Of a stretch of 5,617 nt of DNA, positions 4,667 through 5,617 are shown piece after piece. The notes under the pieces were generated by a model. It did no database searches. It was not told where the DNA came from and was given only the letters and a program-made list of their open reading frames with translations. Made by a program: the position numbers and the translations under genes. Location of the stretch: contig JBGTBQ010000226.1 in the NCBI GenBank assembly GCA_041749275.1, positions 1 through 5,617 of the forward strand. The letters are read 5' to 3'. Within the stretch, counting starts at the first letter, position 1; the number at the start of each line of letters is the position of its first letter. The DNA is from JBGTBQ01 sp041749275. Its GTDB lineage: Bacteria; Acidobacteriota; Blastocatellia; Pyrinomonadales; Pyrinomonadaceae.

Positions 4667-5617
4667 ATGGAAAGCGCACGTGAATTGACGATAGATCGAA
4701 AATCGAAGATCGAAAATCGAAAACCCGCCATCGCCGGCGTGCGCCTGCGCCGCGCGCTCGTCCTGCTCTCGATGATACTTGTCGTTTCGACGCTGGTCGC
4801 GTTGTGGGCGGGTTATCAAATGCTCGACCTGACGGCGTTGCAAAGGGACGAGCGTGCGCGGGCGGTCTTCTTCCAGTTGCGCCTGCCGCGCGTGGTGATG
4901 GCCGGGATTGTGGGCGCGTCGCTGGCGATGGTGGGGGCGGCGCTTCAGGCGCTCTTTCGTAATCCGCTGGCGGAGCCTTTGACGCTCGGCGTGTCGGGCG
5001 GGGCGGGTTTGGGGGCATCGCTCGCCTTCGCTCTCGGTTTGGGGGCGACGATTGGCGGCTTGCCGCTTATCTTTATCTTCGCGTTCGCGGGGGCGGCGGT
5101 AAGCGTGCTGCTCGTCTATCGCCTCGCGCGCACAGGTTCGCGCAAGGTCGCACCGGGCGCGTTGTTGCTCGCGGGCGTGGTCATCAACATCGTCGCCGCG
5201 TCGGGCGTGGTGTTGATTCAGTATCTCGCGGATTACACGAGAGCATTGCAGATTTTGCGTTGGACGATTGGCAGCCTCGACATCATCGGCTTCGGTTTGT
5301 TGTGGCGGATGCTCTTGTTTCTCATTCCCGGCTGGCTCGTGCTGCTCTACCTCGCGCGCGATTTACACTTGCTGGCGATTGATGAAGAGACGGCGGCGAG
5401 TCTCGGCGTTGACGTGCGGCGCACAGAAAAGTTTGTATATTTCGCGGCATCGCTTATCGTCGGAACGTGTGTCGCCACGGGCGGCACAATCGGCTTCGTC
5501 GGGCTGGTCGTGCCGCACGGCGTGCGCCTCATGTTCGGTGAAGACGTGCGGCGACTGCTTCCACTTTCGATGATTGCGGGCGCGGGTTTTCTGATGCTCG
5601 CCGATTCAATCGCGCGC
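4667..5617 (+). CDS. btuC: ABC transporter permease, BtuC/FecCD family (3' end outside window)
   Basis: Inner-membrane channel of the importer, partner of the upstream ATPase and binding protein. 317 codons are visible with no stop; the family is about 330-350 residues, so probably only the last helix is missing. A charged 28-residue cytoplasmic tail precedes the first membrane helix (about 29-49). Family motifs in order: QLRLPR (70-75), GASLAMVGAALQALFRNPLA (83-102), LGVSGGAGLGA (108-118), the coupling-helix region LAIDEETAASLGV (236-248) and GTIGFVGLVVPHGVRLMFG (273-291), then RRLLPLS. Arg72 and Arg75 lie where E. coli BtuC has arginines that meet the binding-protein glutamates. The tail contains the 28-bp heptamer repeat at 4694-4721, so its sequence is repeat-derived. 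Starts at ATG 4652 or GTG 4739 are possible alternatives. Family assignment is firm; the B12 substrate is inferred. Confidence 0.93.
   Translation, partial: MESARELTIDRKSKIENRKPAIAGVRLRRALVLLSMILVVSTLVALWAGYQMLDLTALQRDERARAVFFQLRLPRVVMAGIVGASLAMVGAALQALFRNPLAEPLTLGVSGGAGLGASLAFALGLGATIGGLPLIFIFAFAGAAVSVLLVYRLARTGSRKVAPGALLLAGVVINIVAASGVVLIQYLADYTRALQILRWTIGSLDIIGFGLLWRMLLFLIPGWLVLLYLARDLHLLAIDEETAASLGVDVRRTEKFVYFAASLIVGTCVATGGTIGFVGLVVPHGVRLMFGEDVRRLLPLSMIAGAGFLMLADSIAR
4694..4721. repeat. 14-bp perfect tandem duplication built of 7-mers, inside btuC
   Basis: GATCGAAAATCGAA occurs twice head to tail (4694-4707 and 4708-4721), which is four heptamers of the form RATCGAA. It is read in the btuC frame as DRKSKIENRK, part of the basic cytoplasmic tail ahead of the first membrane helix. 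Seven is not a multiple of three, so adding or losing one unit would shift the frame relative to any start located upstream. Confidence 0.85.

Overview
The window is a stretch of GC-rich bacterial chromosome that carries a probable vitamin B12 (corrinoid) uptake locus, with every gene on the + strand. In order it holds: the 3' nine-tenths or so of a BtuB-type TonB-dependent outer-membrane receptor (3-2084, running in from the left edge); a small four-cysteine DUF5522-type protein (2105-2350); a BtuF-type substrate-binding lipoprotein (2319-3245) that overlaps it; a BtuD-type ABC ATPase (3488-4303); and a BtuC/FecCD-type permease (4667 to the right edge, 317 codons visible, last helix or so missing). 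Together these form a standard pathway: the receptor brings the ligand across the outer membrane using TonB energy, the binding protein captures it, and the permease-ATPase pair moves it into the cytoplasm. Corrinoid is the best substrate guess, because the binding protein and permease match BtuF and BtuC at recognisable positions, but siderophore or heme systems use the same families.

The organism must be diderm, since it has a TonB receptor ending in the outer-membrane C-terminal Phe. The repeat style, with 7-bp periodic AT-rich or GGATGAR strings, AGCCGT...ACGGCT palindromes and CTCCGGAGGAGCGGAAT elements, reminds me of Acidobacteriota (Blastocatellia-like) genomes. That is a recollection-based guess, not proof.

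The genes are ordinary; the DNA between them is not. Each real gene junction is filled by a different repetitive element. The receptor/DUF5522 junction holds four GGATGAR heptamers facing four inverted copies (31-bp arms, 34-nt loop). The btuF/btuD junction holds four copies of a 19-bp GC-rich element arranged + + - -, giving two nested stems. The btuD/btuC junction (4304-4666, 363 bases) holds at least six short palindromes plus an 82-bp nested inverted repeat, bordered on both sides by heptad-periodic AT-rich DNA. Two of these repeats run into coding sequence: one supplies part of the N-terminus of the DUF5522 protein, another encodes part of the cytoplasmic tail of the permease.

No tRNA, rRNA, CRISPR array, transposase or convincing cobalamin riboswitch is visible. 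Any riboswitch for this operon would be expected upstream of the receptor, outside the window.
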